Shown: piece after piece, positions 42,705-51,868 of the stretch
Layout of the letters: the number at the start of each line of letters is the position of its first letter
Position numbering within the stretch: position 1 is the first letter of the stretch
Assembly: GCF_030817055.1 (NCBI RefSeq)
Contig: NZ_JAUSYV010000001.1
Location: 4,922,001 to 4,986,000 of the forward strand
Reading direction: 5' to 3'
DNA length: 64,000 nt
DNA from: Bacillus sp. V2I10
GTDB taxonomy: Bacteria; Bacillota; Bacilli; Bacillales; Bacillaceae
The notes under the pieces: generated by a model
The model's database searches: none
What the model saw: the letters and a program-made list of their open reading frames with translations, nothing else
Told to the model about the DNA's origin: nothing
Program-made: the position numbers and the translations under genes

Positions 42705-43538
42705 CTACTTCCACAAAAATCTGCCGACTTCCTCATCGACTTCTTTATTCTCATGCAATCCATTATGTGTAGCTTTCTTCGACACGATGACTTGTTCCCG
42801 GTAATGATCTGAAGCGACTACATTTTTTAAGGAAGTTGCACTCTTGACTGAGACCAGACCGTCGCCATCTACTTTTTTACTGATTTTACCTGCAATTGAG
42901 TAAACTTGTGTATTTGGATCAAAGTTATCTTTTTCTGAATATAATTCCTGAATCGCCTGTGAACCGGCAATTAAATCATGCTTTTTCTCATGATATCGTT
43001 TTTCAAATACTTCCCTCTGAATGCCTTTAAAAGGAGTTCCGATTGTAACGAGCTTTTCTACTTTAAGAAACTCTTTATCCTGTCTTGTTTCCTGAATATA
43101 ATTGACAGAAACTAAGCCTCCCATAGAATGTGCAACGATATTAATTTTATCGTAACCATATTTTTCTTTTAAAAGTTTAAGAATATTGCCGAGTTCTAAG
43201 CTTGTCTTCTCAAAATTCGAATCGTTGTCTTCAAAATAAACCTGGATAAGGGGATTTTTCACTTTTTCGTCTGTCAGGGACTTACACTCCGCGACTCTCT
43301 TATCAGAGGTGCAAACAAGAGTTTTTTCTCCCCATTTATAATCCGACTGAAATCTTTCCATCATGCCTTCGAACGAATTCAGCGTGCCTCTATAGCCATG
43401 CACAAAGACCGTCGGCGTTCCTTCGTGCCCTGCATCACTGGCTCCATTTGAAATCTCAGGCTTTATAGTCTGAACGATAAAAACGATTGCTGCTAAACTG
43501 AAAGCTGCTATAAGTGCGATATTCTTTTTTAATTTCAT
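42705..43538 (-). CDS. Alpha/beta hydrolase of DUF915 family, exported
   Basis: A 277-residue alpha/beta-fold hydrolase with an N-terminal signal or anchor (ALIAAFSLAAIVFIVQ). The oxyanion region TPTVFVHGYRGTLNSF and the nucleophile elbow INIVAHSMGGLVSV (serine in AHSMGG) are clear, and the histidine probably lies in KKATHNGLHENKEV. DUF915 members are surface lipases or esterases of Gram-positive bacteria; substrate unknown. Monocistronic, followed by a weak terminator. Confidence 0.85.
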   Translation of the reverse strand: MKLKKNIALIAAFSLAAIVFIVQTIKPEISNGASDAGHEGTPTVFVHGYRGTLNSFEGMMERFQSDYKWGEKTLVCTSDKRVAECKSLTDEKVKNPLIQVYFEDNDSNFEKTSLELGNILKLLKEKYGYDKINIVAHSMGGLVSVNYIQETRQDKEFLKVEKLVTIGTPFKGIQREVFEKRYHEKKHDLIAGSQAIQELYSEKDNFDPNTQVYSIAGKISKKVDGDGLVSVKSATSLKNVVASDHYREQVIVSKKATHNGLHENKEVDEEVGRFLWK

Positions 43539-43689
43539 TTATGGAATCCTCTCGTCTTCTGCAATTTTCTCGTCGTAAGCTATATGTATACCCTTTTTTT
43601 TTACTTTAAAACGGGCAACTTACCGGTTATTTTAGATAACCGAAATCTCTGCTCTCTATCTATTCTGTGTTTTTTTACACCTTAATTTT

Positions 43690-44360
43690 GCTTGCGAATT
43701 AAATACCCTTTTTTGCGAGTTGAACTGGAATTCCTGCGAGTTGGAGTTGCATTTTCGCTAATTGGCCAGCAATTTTTGCGAGTTGGGCTCCCCGGTACCA
43801 CTCTTGATGCTCTATACACAGCTGAAACTCTTTCATTTTATGCTGTATCTTTTTTTAACTGGCCAACGGCAGCTAGAAATAGGCATTATTATGAGGTTTT
43901 TCATTGGAAATTTGAGCCTTGCGAATTGAATGCCCCTTTTTGCGAGTTGAACCGGGATTCCTGCGAGTTGAAATTGCATTTTCGCTAATTGGCCAGCGTT
44001 TTTTGCGAGTTGGGCTCCCCGGGTGCCAGTCTTGATGCTCTATACACAGCTGAAACTCTTTTATTTTATGCTGAATCTTTTTTTAACTGGCCAACGGCAG
44101 CTAGAAATAGGCATTATTATGAGGTTTTTTCATTGGAATTTGAGCCTTGCGAATTGAATTCTTTTATTTTATACTGAATTTTTTTTAACTGGCCAACGGC
44201 AGCTAGAAATAGGCATTATTATGAGGTTTTTTCATTGGAATTTGAGCCTTGCGAATTGAATGCCCCTTTTTGCGAGTTGAACCGGGATTCCTGCGAGTTG
44301 GAGTTGCATTTTCGCTAATTGAATAGCGATTTCTGCGAGTTGAGGGATTTAGTACCGTGA
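43690..44360 (+). repeat. Nested repeat: 21-bp word array (GCGAGTTG) inside a 227-bp tandem repeat
   Basis: The word GCGAATT/GCGAGTTG/GCTAATTG starts at 43694, 43715, 43736, 43757 and 43778, exactly 21 bp apart. This block plus flanking sequence (with TTTAACTGGCCAACGGCAGC) is repeated at 43921 (227 bp on). A shortened copy begins at 44149 and the word block occurs again at 44251, 44272, 44293, 44314 and 44335. Open frames across it arise from repetition and have no ribosome sites. Confidence 0.85.
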
Positions 44361-44501
44361 CTGACGCTCTGTATAATGCGTCATTTTCCAGCTTACTTTC
44401 AGCCTGCATTCAATATCTGGCCGGAAGCTCCCTATCCTTTGCTTCTTTCCCCCTTTTTAGGCGATAATAAAAGTGAGATTTAGAACAGGAAGGGATCTGC
44501 T

Positions 44502-44954
44502 ATGAAGAATTTAAAATTAAGTCTTTTGTTCATTGCTGTTGCTGCAGTCATTCTCGCAGGATGCAACCGTCCGCAGCTTAAGAATGAAGATTACAGTATG
44601 CAGGGTATATATAACGGAACTTGGGTAGACCGGGTAAAAGTGAAAGAGGAAGGCAATTTTGCCATCGTCAATTTCCCAGAGGATGGACAGGTTGCTGAGC
44701 TGACACTTGGACTGAAATCGAAGGATAACAAGATTCTGCGTGAGACCAAAACAAAAACGACTATTCACGGAAATGGCGATGGCCCTTTTAAAATAGAGGA
44801 TCCTGCACTTGAAAAGCCGGTTGAAGGAACGATTTCCCTTCGAGGAGACGAAATTGTCATCAGCATTAACGGTCTTGATGAAAATCAGGAAAAAAAGCTT
44901 GGTCTTCATAACGGAACGAAGCTGTACAGCAAGGTCGATTATCAATTGAAGTAA
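44502..44954 (+). CDS. Small putative lipoprotein
   Basis: A 150-residue exported protein with a clear lipoprotein signal (KLSLLFIAVAAVILAGC, lipidated Cys21). The rest is hydrophilic and probably beta-rich, with no domain that I recognise. A purine-rich AGGAAGGGA site precedes the ATG. It stands alone, with the repeat cluster upstream and decayed sequence downstream. Function unknown. Confidence 0.75.
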   Translation: MKNLKLSLLFIAVAAVILAGCNRPQLKNEDYSMQGIYNGTWVDRVKVKEEGNFAIVNFPEDGQVAELTLGLKSKDNKILRETKTKTTIHGNGDGPFKIEDPALEKPVEGTISLRGDEIVISINGLDENQEKKLGLHNGTKLYSKVDYQLK

Positions 44955-45370
44955 CGAATGGCATTAGCGATGCAGGATTCTGTTCATCTGCTGATGCTCT
45001 TTTATTTGGCGCCTGAATATAGGGAATCGTAAGGCGTTCCGTCAAATAAAAAATGGCAATCTGATTGTTTTGAACAATTTTTTCAATATAGGCAGATTCC
45101 ATGATGATATTAGGATCTTCTGCTTTCAGAGCTGTCTCATTCACTTTATCTTTTAAGTACATCCATTCTGCTTTTGTATGAAAATATTGGCCTTCTTCAA
45201 GTTTTTTTACATAATGGCCAGCACTCTAATGTCCTCAGGTAAACCTATCATTAGGCCGCGGATGACCGTTTGGTATGCATGCTGTAAATTGGCCTTTTTC
45301 CCCGCCGATGTTCCCACAATTAAAGCAGACCCAATTTGATCAAAAAAAAGAATTGTATTTTCCTCGAGAT
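44950..45370 (-). pseudogene. Unrecognised decayed coding remnant
   Basis: On the minus strand the sequence encodes DQIGSALIVGTSAGKKANLQ and HAYQTVIRGLMIGLPED, then shifts frame near 45220. It continues YVKKLEEGQYFHTKAEWMYL and KDKVNETALKAEDPNIIMES, then NNQIAIFYLTERLTIPYIQA, ending near 44950. Codon use looks like a real gene, but I see at least one frame break and no start site. The family is not recognised. Confidence 0.5.
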
Positions 45371-45525
45371 AGGGTCATTTAACCAACCCATTTGTTTTTA
45401 ATTAGTATGTATCCTGCATTCTTATATCCTGTTTTTAACAATTAAGCTGCTTTTAAGGTTTCGATAACAATGTGTAAAACTTCAGCTGATAGACTTGTGA
45501 GAGTGCAAGAATAGGAGCTGACTAA

Positions 45526-45709
45526 ATGAATGCATTTTCAGAACTGCTGCATGTAAATTGATGATTTCAAGACATTTTGGAGATCACTCGCAAGCGGAGC
45601 AAACTTATTGTTTGCTGCTCTGTTTTTTGTCGGTCTCGCCGGAAATATAGGTGACACAAAAAAAGAAATGGAAACATGCAGGAAATCCTTAACAAATACA
45701 CTGATTTGA
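45526..45709 (+). pseudogene. Small membrane protein with frame break
   Basis: An ATG with AGGAG upstream opens MNAFSELLHVN and stops. One base further, an in-phase continuation reads DDFKTFWRSLASGANLL, then FAALFFVGLAGNIGDTKKEM and stops at 45709. A one-base change would give a protein of about 60 residues with one hydrophobic helix. Part of the coding sequence also forms a hairpin before TTTTTT (45598-45628), so a leader or terminator role is an alternative. Confidence 0.4.
45598..45628 (+). terminator. Hairpin with T-run
   Basis: AGCAAAC/GTTTGCT stem, then GCTCTGTTTTTT. Lies about 120 nt before the response regulator gene, within the putative small membrane gene. Confidence 0.45.
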
Positions 45710-45745
45710 ATTAAGGTAATGAAGGACAGAAAGGGGAAGATTTCC

Positions 45746-46462
45746 TTGATTCATACATGCAAAATTCTATTAGTGGACGATGAAGAAGCCATTATCAAGC
45801 TCGTCCGAACTGTTATGCAAAAAGAAGGCTTTTTACATATAGATGAATCCTTAACGGGAGCAAGCGCTCTTAAGGCAATTGAGAATAGACAATATGACTT
45901 AATCGTGCTTGATATCATGCTGCCTGATATAAGCGGATTTGAGCTTTGCCCGCTTATTAAACAAAAAACAGATGCGCCAATTATTTTTTTAAGCGCAAAA
46001 AGCAGTGATCTCGACAAATTATCAGGCTTTGCATATGGAGCTGATGACTATATTACAAAGCCTTTTAATCCTCTAGAAGTTGCAGCACGCGCTAAAGCTC
46101 TTTTAAAACGCACCATGCCTCAATCCAATCAAAAGACTGCTGCAGAGGAGCGGTATGAGTATGAACGCTTCAGCATAAATGTTTCTTCAGCAGAACTGAC
46201 CGTAGCGAATCGGACAGTTGACTGCTCCGCGCAGCTTTTTCAGCTGCTGATTTTCTTCTGCAAACATCCAAATCGTGTATTTACCAAACATCAGCTTTAT
46301 GAAAACGTCTGGAATGAGCATTACATGGTCGATGATAATACGGTAATGGTCCACATCAGGAAGCTCCGAGAGAAAATTGAAGAAAATCCAAGTCAGCCGA
46401 GATACATCAAAACAATCAGAGGTCTTGGCTACAAATTTGTGGATGACAGGGTCAAACCATGA
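45746..46462 (+). CDS. OmpR-family response regulator
   Basis: A 238-residue regulator. The receiver domain shows LLVDDEEA, the phospho-acceptor Asp in LIVLDIMLPD and KPFNPLEV. The winged-helix DNA-binding domain shows VDDNTVMVHIRKLREKI and YIKTIRGLGYKF. A TTG start at 45746 is chosen because AAAGGGG lies about 10 nt upstream; the ATG at 45719 is in frame but without a proper site and adds nine unusual residues. Its stop overlaps the kinase start (ATGA). By kinase architecture the pair resembles B. subtilis YvrH-YvrG, a cell-envelope system, at low confidence. Confidence 0.88.
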   Translation: MIHTCKILLVDDEEAIIKLVRTVMQKEGFLHIDESLTGASALKAIENRQYDLIVLDIMLPDISGFELCPLIKQKTDAPIIFLSAKSSDLDKLSGFAYGADDYITKPFNPLEVAARAKALLKRTMPQSNQKTAAEERYEYERFSINVSSAELTVANRTVDCSAQLFQLLIFFCKHPNRVFTKHQLYENVWNEHYMVDDNTVMVHIRKLREKIEENPSQPRYIKTIRGLGYKFVDDRVKP

Positions 46463-48186
46463 ACTTAAAAAGAAAGCTCACTCGTTTTTTTATTTTTCAT
46501 ATGATTGTCTGGTTTATTCTCTTTTTGACCATCACGGGAGCATCACTCGCGATCTTGATGACACAGGATTTCAATAACATGCTTGAAAAAGAAGTGAAAC
46601 GCATTGACCCGCTGTACATAGGAGATATTTTTCAGTTTTCAGATGATAACATCTCGCTTGACAAGTCTGCCAGAGATGCAATTAAAAAACAGAATGGCTG
46701 GCTGCAGGTAATTGATGAGGAAGGGGCCGTAGTCTTTTCGTACTTGACACCTTCTTCCATTCCGAAAAAATATTCTCTGCAGCACTTTTTTGCAGATGCT
46801 GAAAGATCCTTTCACTATGACCAGACGTATTGGATGCTTCACCAGGAAGAAGATTCCTATATAGTCCTCTACGGAAAGCATTCCGCTAATACCGATCTGA
46901 TGTCTGACCTTAAAGATAACGGCCTTTCATTTAATGAGAAGCCAGTGCTTTCAAAAGAAATGCAGGCCGATTTTTCAAAACAAAAAGCCTGGCTTGCGGT
47001 TTATGATTCTGAGTACTCATTAATTTACTCTCATAATAAACAAAATAAAAATCTGCCAAAATACTTCGAGATCATGTCTTATAAAAAAGAACCGTGGAAT
47101 CATAAAACGTCTATTTCCACTTATGCCGATCCGGCAACCGGCTATAAATATGTCATTGGTTCGCCAAATAAAGAGTACTTCCCCGACGATCAGTTTGACA
47201 GCAGTCTCATGATCTCTTTATTCAAATGGATAATCGTTTTCGTACTTTTCACTGGAATCTTATTTTTTATTATCTCTATCTGGTATTCAAATAAGCTTGG
47301 AAAGCCGCTGCTTCATACGATTCTATGGCTTGAAAATCTCGCCACTGGACGATACGCGGAACCTCTTTCTAAAAAAGGCGTCCGGGCAAGCTCGAGACAA
47401 AACGGAAAGTTAAAAAACTCTTTTAGAATTTATCACGACATTATCTACTCTCTCAATGTGCTTACCTCTAACTTAATTCAAAAGGATAAAGACAGGGCCA
47501 TGATGGATGAAAGAAGAGAAGGGTGGATTACAGGACTGTCTCATGATTTGAAGACGCCTTTAAGCTCGCTTTACGGCTATGCATATATGCTGGAGTCTGA
47601 TCAATATGACTGGACAAAGGAAGAGGTTCAGGATTTCGCAGGAATTATGAAAGACAAAGCAAGCTATATGACATCTTTGATTGAAGACTTCAATCTGACC
47701 TATCGGCTGAAAAATAATGCTCTTCCGCTTCATATTGAAACAGAGGAAATGAATGAAACAATCAGAAGATCCATTGTGCATTTTTTAAATGACCCGCTTT
47801 ATCAAGAACGGGAAATAGATTTTCACCCTTCAGAAGATGAAATCTATTATCCTATTGATAAAAGATGGTTTCAACGCATTATTGAAAACCTTGTTGCTAA
47901 CGCATTCAAGCATAATCCATCTTCAACAGAGGTTGGAATTTCGATGAAAAAAGAAGAAGAGTACTTCTCTATCCTGATTAAAGACTCTGGCAATGGGATG
48001 GATGCGGCAACAAAGGATAATCTGTTTGACCGTTATTTCAGAGGAACAAACACAGAAGAATCAACAAAAGGGACCGGACTCGGACTTGCCATTGCAAAGC
48101 AGCTGATTCTTGCTCATAATGGCGAGATCGCCGTCTGGAGCGAGCTTGGCAAAGGTACAGTTATTACGCTTAAATTCCCGCTTTAA
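46459..48186 (+). CDS. Membrane sensor histidine kinase with duplicated sensor domain
   Basis: A 575-residue kinase. Helix 1 is at about 8-34, a long extracytoplasmic region at 35-255, helix 2 at about 258-283, then a HAMP-like linker. The phospho-histidine is in GLSHDLKTPLSSLYGY, the N box in LVANAFKHNP, and the G boxes are DSGNGM and GTGLGLAIAK. The outer region contains two related units: KKQNGWLQVIDEEGAVVFSY (about 75-95) and SKQKAWLAVYDSEYSLIYSH (about 173-192), each followed by a PKYF/PKKY motif. It resembles B. subtilis YvrG in layout. Signal unknown. A strong terminator follows. Confidence 0.88.
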   Translation: MNLKRKLTRFFIFHMIVWFILFLTITGASLAILMTQDFNNMLEKEVKRIDPLYIGDIFQFSDDNISLDKSARDAIKKQNGWLQVIDEEGAVVFSYLTPSSIPKKYSLQHFFADAERSFHYDQTYWMLHQEEDSYIVLYGKHSANTDLMSDLKDNGLSFNEKPVLSKEMQADFSKQKAWLAVYDSEYSLIYSHNKQNKNLPKYFEIMSYKKEPWNHKTSISTYADPATGYKYVIGSPNKEYFPDDQFDSSLMISLFKWIIVFVLFTGILFFIISIWYSNKLGKPLLHTILWLENLATGRYAEPLSKKGVRASSRQNGKLKNSFRIYHDIIYSLNVLTSNLIQKDKDRAMMDERREGWITGLSHDLKTPLSSLYGYAYMLESDQYDWTKEEVQDFAGIMKDKASYMTSLIEDFNLTYRLKNNALPLHIETEEMNETIRRSIVHFLNDPLYQEREIDFHPSEDEIYYPIDKRWFQRIIENLVANAFKHNPSSTEVGISMKKEEEYFSILIKDSGNGMDAATKDNLFDRYFRGTNTEESTKGTGLGLAIAKQLILAHNGEIAVWSELGKGTVITLKFPL

Positions 48187-48195
48187 ATTCTTTTC

Positions 48196-48223
48196 CAGGC
48201 CCGTCCACTTCAGGAACGGGCCT
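48196..48223 (+). terminator. Terminator of two-component operon
   Basis: Stem AGGCCCGT/ACGGGCCT followed by GTTTCATT. Confidence 0.75.
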
Positions 48224-48334
48224 GTTTCATTAGATTTATTTTACAATCTGAAAATGATGTTCATTTTACAGACTCTATGCTATTTTTTTTATAGTGGATT
48301 ATTCCCCTGAAAACAGGAGATTCCCGCCATTTAT

Positions 48335-48348
48335 TGTAAGCGCTTTAT
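48335..48348. promoter_or_regulatory. cre-like site before the PTS activator gene
   Basis: TGTAAGCGCTTTAT agrees with the cre consensus at 12 of 14 positions, with an AAGCGCTT core palindrome, 33-46 nt before the start. Confidence 0.55.
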
Positions 48349-48380
48349 ACTAGTTTGTGCAAAGGGGGCTGTTGTATTTT

Positions 48381-51068
48381 ATGAAAAGAAAGGATTTGAT
48401 TTACAGCTTATTTAAGCAGCAGAGCAGGGTCTCCTATTCTGCCGCTGAAATTTCAGAATTGCTTCAGCTTGACCGTGCAAATGTAAGCAGCGATCTGAAT
48501 AAACTCGTGAAAGAAGGCCTGCTGTCAAAGTCTTCATCAAGACCTGTCGTTTTCTTTTTAAATGCTGATCGTGATCTGGGAGCTGATAAACTCAAGGGAA
48601 GTTTATTAGACTCTTTTCAAAAGGAAAACCGCAGTTTACGGACAGCCATTGATCAGGCTAAATCAGCTATTCTATATCCTCCACATGGCATGCATACGCT
48701 CATTTTCGGTGAAACAGGCGTCGGAAAATCCATGTTTGTATCCATCATGCATAAATTTGCGCTGGAAGCAGGCCGGCTGCATGAAACGGCTCCTTTTGTT
48801 GTCTTTAATTGTGCGGACTACGCAAATAACCCTCAGCTTTTGCTTGGCCAGCTGTTCGGTGTAAAAAAAGGTGCCTATACAGGTGCAGTTGAGCAAAAAG
48901 GGCTGATTGAGAAAGCAGACGGCGGCATTTTGTTTTTAGATGAAGTGCATCGTCTTACACCAGAAGGACAGGAGATGCTGTTTACATTTATTGACGGGAG
49001 CACCTACCGCAGACTGGGAGAATCAGAGAATGAACGGACGGCACAGGTTCTCATTCTGGCTGCTACAACAGAGGATCCTGTCTCTTCCCTGCTCGGGACA
49101 TTCAAGCGGAGAATGCCGATGTTTATCACACTCCCCCCGCTTAGGGAACGCTCCTCTGAAGAACGGCTGCTGTTAATAAAACGCTTCTTCACAGATGAAA
49201 GCATTCGCCTGGGGAAAGAAATCTCAGTCTCAACGAATACCATCAGGGCATTACTCTTTTATCCTTGCACAAGCAACATTGGCCAGCTGAAAGCAGATAT
49301 TCAGCTGACATGCGCTAAAGCCTATGCCGACTATGTCACCAATAAAAAACAAAGTATTCATATCCGGTCTTCAGACCTGAACTGGTATATCAAAGAAGGT
49401 CTGTTTATTGAAAAGAAAACGAAGCACACTCTTATTCAAATGAATGAACAGTACACATTCAGCCCGACTGAGTCTTATTCGGTACAGAGTCAGCCTTCGT
49501 TTGACCATTCTATCTATGAACATATTGATATGAAATATGAGGAACTGAAAAATCGGGATATTGATCAAGCAGAGCTTGCGATGCTGATGGACCATAACAT
49601 TCAGTCTCTTTTCAAACAATATTTAAAACAAACGATTCAGCAGATGAGCAAAGATAACCTCCAAAAAATTCTGTCAGCTGAGATTGTAAAAGTCAGTGAA
49701 AAAATCATTCATTTAGCTGAAAAAAGATTAAACCGCACATTTAATGAGAAGGTATTTGTAGGCTTGTCCCTTCACCTGCAAACCTTAATGCAGCGTCTTG
49801 AATCCCACAAATCAATCTACCATCCCAATTTAACGGCGATACGCGAGCAGTACCGGGATCAGTTCAATGTGGCCATAGAAAGTATGAGGCTCGTAGAGGA
49901 CACGTTTTCGATCACGATACCATTTGATGAAGTTGCGTTTCTTACGATGTTTTTCGTTGTCGATTCTGATGAAACGCCAAGCTTTCAAACCGCAGTCTTC
50001 GTTTTGGCGCATGGAAATGGAATTGCAAGAGAGATGGCCGCCGTAACCAACCATCTGCTTGGAAATGAAGACGTCACTGGCATTGATATGCCGCTCCATG
50101 AATCGCCTGAGGAATTTTTGCAGCGTGTTAAAAGAGAAATGCAGCCTCTGAACCATTGCACCGGACTGCTCCTGTTAATCGATATGGGGTCTCTTGCCTT
50201 CATCGGAGAAATGATTGAAACGGAGTTTTCTATTCCCGTTAAAGTTATACCTATGGTCAGCACCGCCCATGTCATCGAAGCATCACGAAAAGCAAGCCTT
50301 GGCTATCACTTGGATGAGCTCTACGAGGATGTTAAAAATTTAACACCGTTTTATATGCAGACTCAAAAAGAGAAGCGATCAAACAGCAAGACGCTGAAAT
50401 CAGTGATCCTGACCGCCTGCTTAACCGGTGAAGGCAGTGCGATTGCCATTAAAAATATCCTTGAAAATTATCTGCATTTTAATAAAGAAATCATCGAAAT
50501 TTTGCCGATCAGCATTTTTGACCGAAAAGAAATGCAAAAGATGCTGACTAATATATCAAAGGAGCGCAGCATCCTCTGTGTAGTCTGCAACTTTGACATT
50601 ACCTTGCCTTACAGAACCATTCATGTCCAGGATATCCTGAATATGAAAGAGATCAAGACGATTCAAGAGCTGATTACTCATGAAGAAACGTATATTAAAA
50701 TGGCTGATGCCCTGCAGCAGACTCTCACAATTGACGATGCAGGCGAAGTCATTACAATTGTGCGAAACGTTTTAAACGATCTCCAGCTGCAGACAAATAC
50801 ATATTTAAATCATGAAAGTCTGATGGGCATTGTTCTTCATATCAGCTGCATGCTGGACCGGCTCCGGAAAAATCAGCCGTTTGTCAGCTATCCTGATAAA
50901 GATGCGAAAATCAATGAACATTATCTTCTCTATTTAAAAATCAGAAAAGCGCTCAATAAAATCGAAGAAGCTTATCAAATTGCCATTCCGAATGATGAAG
51001 TATGTTTCATTATGGATTTCTTATTAAAAAATGAGAGCAGTGCTACAACTGAAAAAACGTCCGTCTGA
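48381..51068 (+). CDS. LevR/CelR-type sigma-54 activator with PTS regulation domains
   Basis: An 895-residue transcription activator. An N-terminal helix-turn-helix (about 15-50) is followed by an AAA+ domain (about 85-330) with the P-loop FGETGVGKSM, the sigma-54 contact loop GAYTGA (GAFTGA class, about 164-169) and a Walker B FLDE. PRD1 is at about 450-540 and an EIIA-mannose-like domain at 540-670 (active histidine in VLAHGNG). An EIIB-like segment lies at 690-780 and PRD2 at 790-890. PTS phosphorylation of these histidines tunes activity. The ATG at 48381 gives MKRKDLIYSLF; a GTG at 48357 overlaps the AAAGGGGG site. The target is surely the sigma-54 promoter at 56966-56983. Confidence 0.93.
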   Translation: MKRKDLIYSLFKQQSRVSYSAAEISELLQLDRANVSSDLNKLVKEGLLSKSSSRPVVFFLNADRDLGADKLKGSLLDSFQKENRSLRTAIDQAKSAILYPPHGMHTLIFGETGVGKSMFVSIMHKFALEAGRLHETAPFVVFNCADYANNPQLLLGQLFGVKKGAYTGAVEQKGLIEKADGGILFLDEVHRLTPEGQEMLFTFIDGSTYRRLGESENERTAQVLILAATTEDPVSSLLGTFKRRMPMFITLPPLRERSSEERLLLIKRFFTDESIRLGKEISVSTNTIRALLFYPCTSNIGQLKADIQLTCAKAYADYVTNKKQSIHIRSSDLNWYIKEGLFIEKKTKHTLIQMNEQYTFSPTESYSVQSQPSFDHSIYEHIDMKYEELKNRDIDQAELAMLMDHNIQSLFKQYLKQTIQQMSKDNLQKILSAEIVKVSEKIIHLAEKRLNRTFNEKVFVGLSLHLQTLMQRLESHKSIYHPNLTAIREQYRDQFNVAIESMRLVEDTFSITIPFDEVAFLTMFFVVDSDETPSFQTAVFVLAHGNGIAREMAAVTNHLLGNEDVTGIDMPLHESPEEFLQRVKREMQPLNHCTGLLLLIDMGSLAFIGEMIETEFSIPVKVIPMVSTAHVIEASRKASLGYHLDELYEDVKNLTPFYMQTQKEKRSNSKTLKSVILTACLTGEGSAIAIKNILENYLHFNKEIIEILPISIFDRKEMQKMLTNISKERSILCVVCNFDITLPYRTIHVQDILNMKEIKTIQELITHEETYIKMADALQQTLTIDDAGEVITIVRNVLNDLQLQTNTYLNHESLMGIVLHISCMLDRLRKNQPFVSYPDKDAKINEHYLLYLKIRKALNKIEEAYQIAIPNDEVCFIMDFLLKNESSATTEKTSV

Positions 51069-51091
51069 TATAATCAGACGGACGTTTTTTA
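51057..51091 (+). terminator. Terminator of the activator gene
   Basis: Stem ACGTCCGTCTGA/TCAGACGGACGT, then TTTTTTAATT. It overlaps the stop codon of the gene. Confidence 0.88.
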
Positions 51092-51166
51092 ATTATAAAA
51101 GCAATATTTGTAAATAATAAGACAATTCTAAAACAAGGTAAAAGATTAAAACGAAGGGGTTAACCA

Positions 51167-51670
51167 ATGGAGAGAAATTATGCAATAGACTTTATAAAAT
51201 TTTTTGCGATCTTTGCTGTAGTAGTGATACATACTTTTCCATTAGATAGTCAGATTGGATTATTTATTCTTGATAACCTTTCTAGATTCGCAGTTCCTTT
51301 CTTCTTTGTTGCTTCAGGTTATTTGTTCGGAATTAAAATATTAAATACCAGAGAGTCTGTTGTATATTTCAAAAGGTATGTTATAAAAATAGTTAAAATT
51401 TACGTTTGCTGGCTCATTTTTTATACAATATACGATGTTCTCGTCATATATCTAAGTGACCTTCTAAAAAATACATACTTATTTCCCTCAACTATTATGG
51501 TTAGTATGAGTAAAGCCTGTTGCATTTGTCAAACAATGTTTTATTTGATTTTATGTCATATTGAACACTATTTTGTTTGTAATAAATTGCAGCTCTCACT
51601 GAATTTGACGTTTCCTCTCACAATGTTCATATTTTCCTCTGACGCCGATCGTAAGGAAGCTATATGCTGA
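51167..51670 (+). pseudogene. Acyltransferase-3 family protein, truncated
   Basis: Starts with a normal site and a clear acyltransferase-3 (OatA-like) N-terminus: RNYAIDFIKFFAIFAVVVIH, then RFAVPFFFVASGYLFG. After about 115 residues the family similarity ends. The last 50 residues (from SKACCICQTMF) look like read-through of unrelated DNA. Complete members have about 330-350 residues and ten helices, so this remnant cannot be active. Base composition is more AT-rich than the neighbours. Confidence 0.8.
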
Positions 51671-51715
51671 ATCCCCGTTGCAAAATTACCTAATTTGAAT
51701 ATTAGACAGCAAAAA

Positions 51716-51738
51716 AAGCTGAAGTGATTCTTCAGCTT
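51716..51738 (-). terminator. Terminator, probably of the PTS operon
   Basis: Stem AGCTGAA/TTCAGCT with A- and T-runs on the two sides. It is about 130 nt past the ChbG stop on the minus strand and could also end the truncated acyltransferase transcript. Confidence 0.7.
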
Positions 51739-51868
51739 TTTTTTGTATCTTTTGCAGTTTCTTCTGTCTCTAAAATCACTTCCTTCTTAATACACTATTC
51801 GGCACACATTAATTTTCTTATATCCCCTTCATTAGTTTCATTTGGACGTTTTGCTCTTGATCAGCAAG

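Noticed and set aside
43692..44177. Two consecutive plus-strand open frames that look like related proteins
   Set aside because: They are translations of the repeated 227-bp block, lack ribosome sites and have no protein-like composition.
51605..51670. C-terminal part of the truncated acyltransferase as a genuine new domain
   Set aside because: Cys-rich, unordered composition and loss of family similarity at one point indicate read-through into unrelated DNA.
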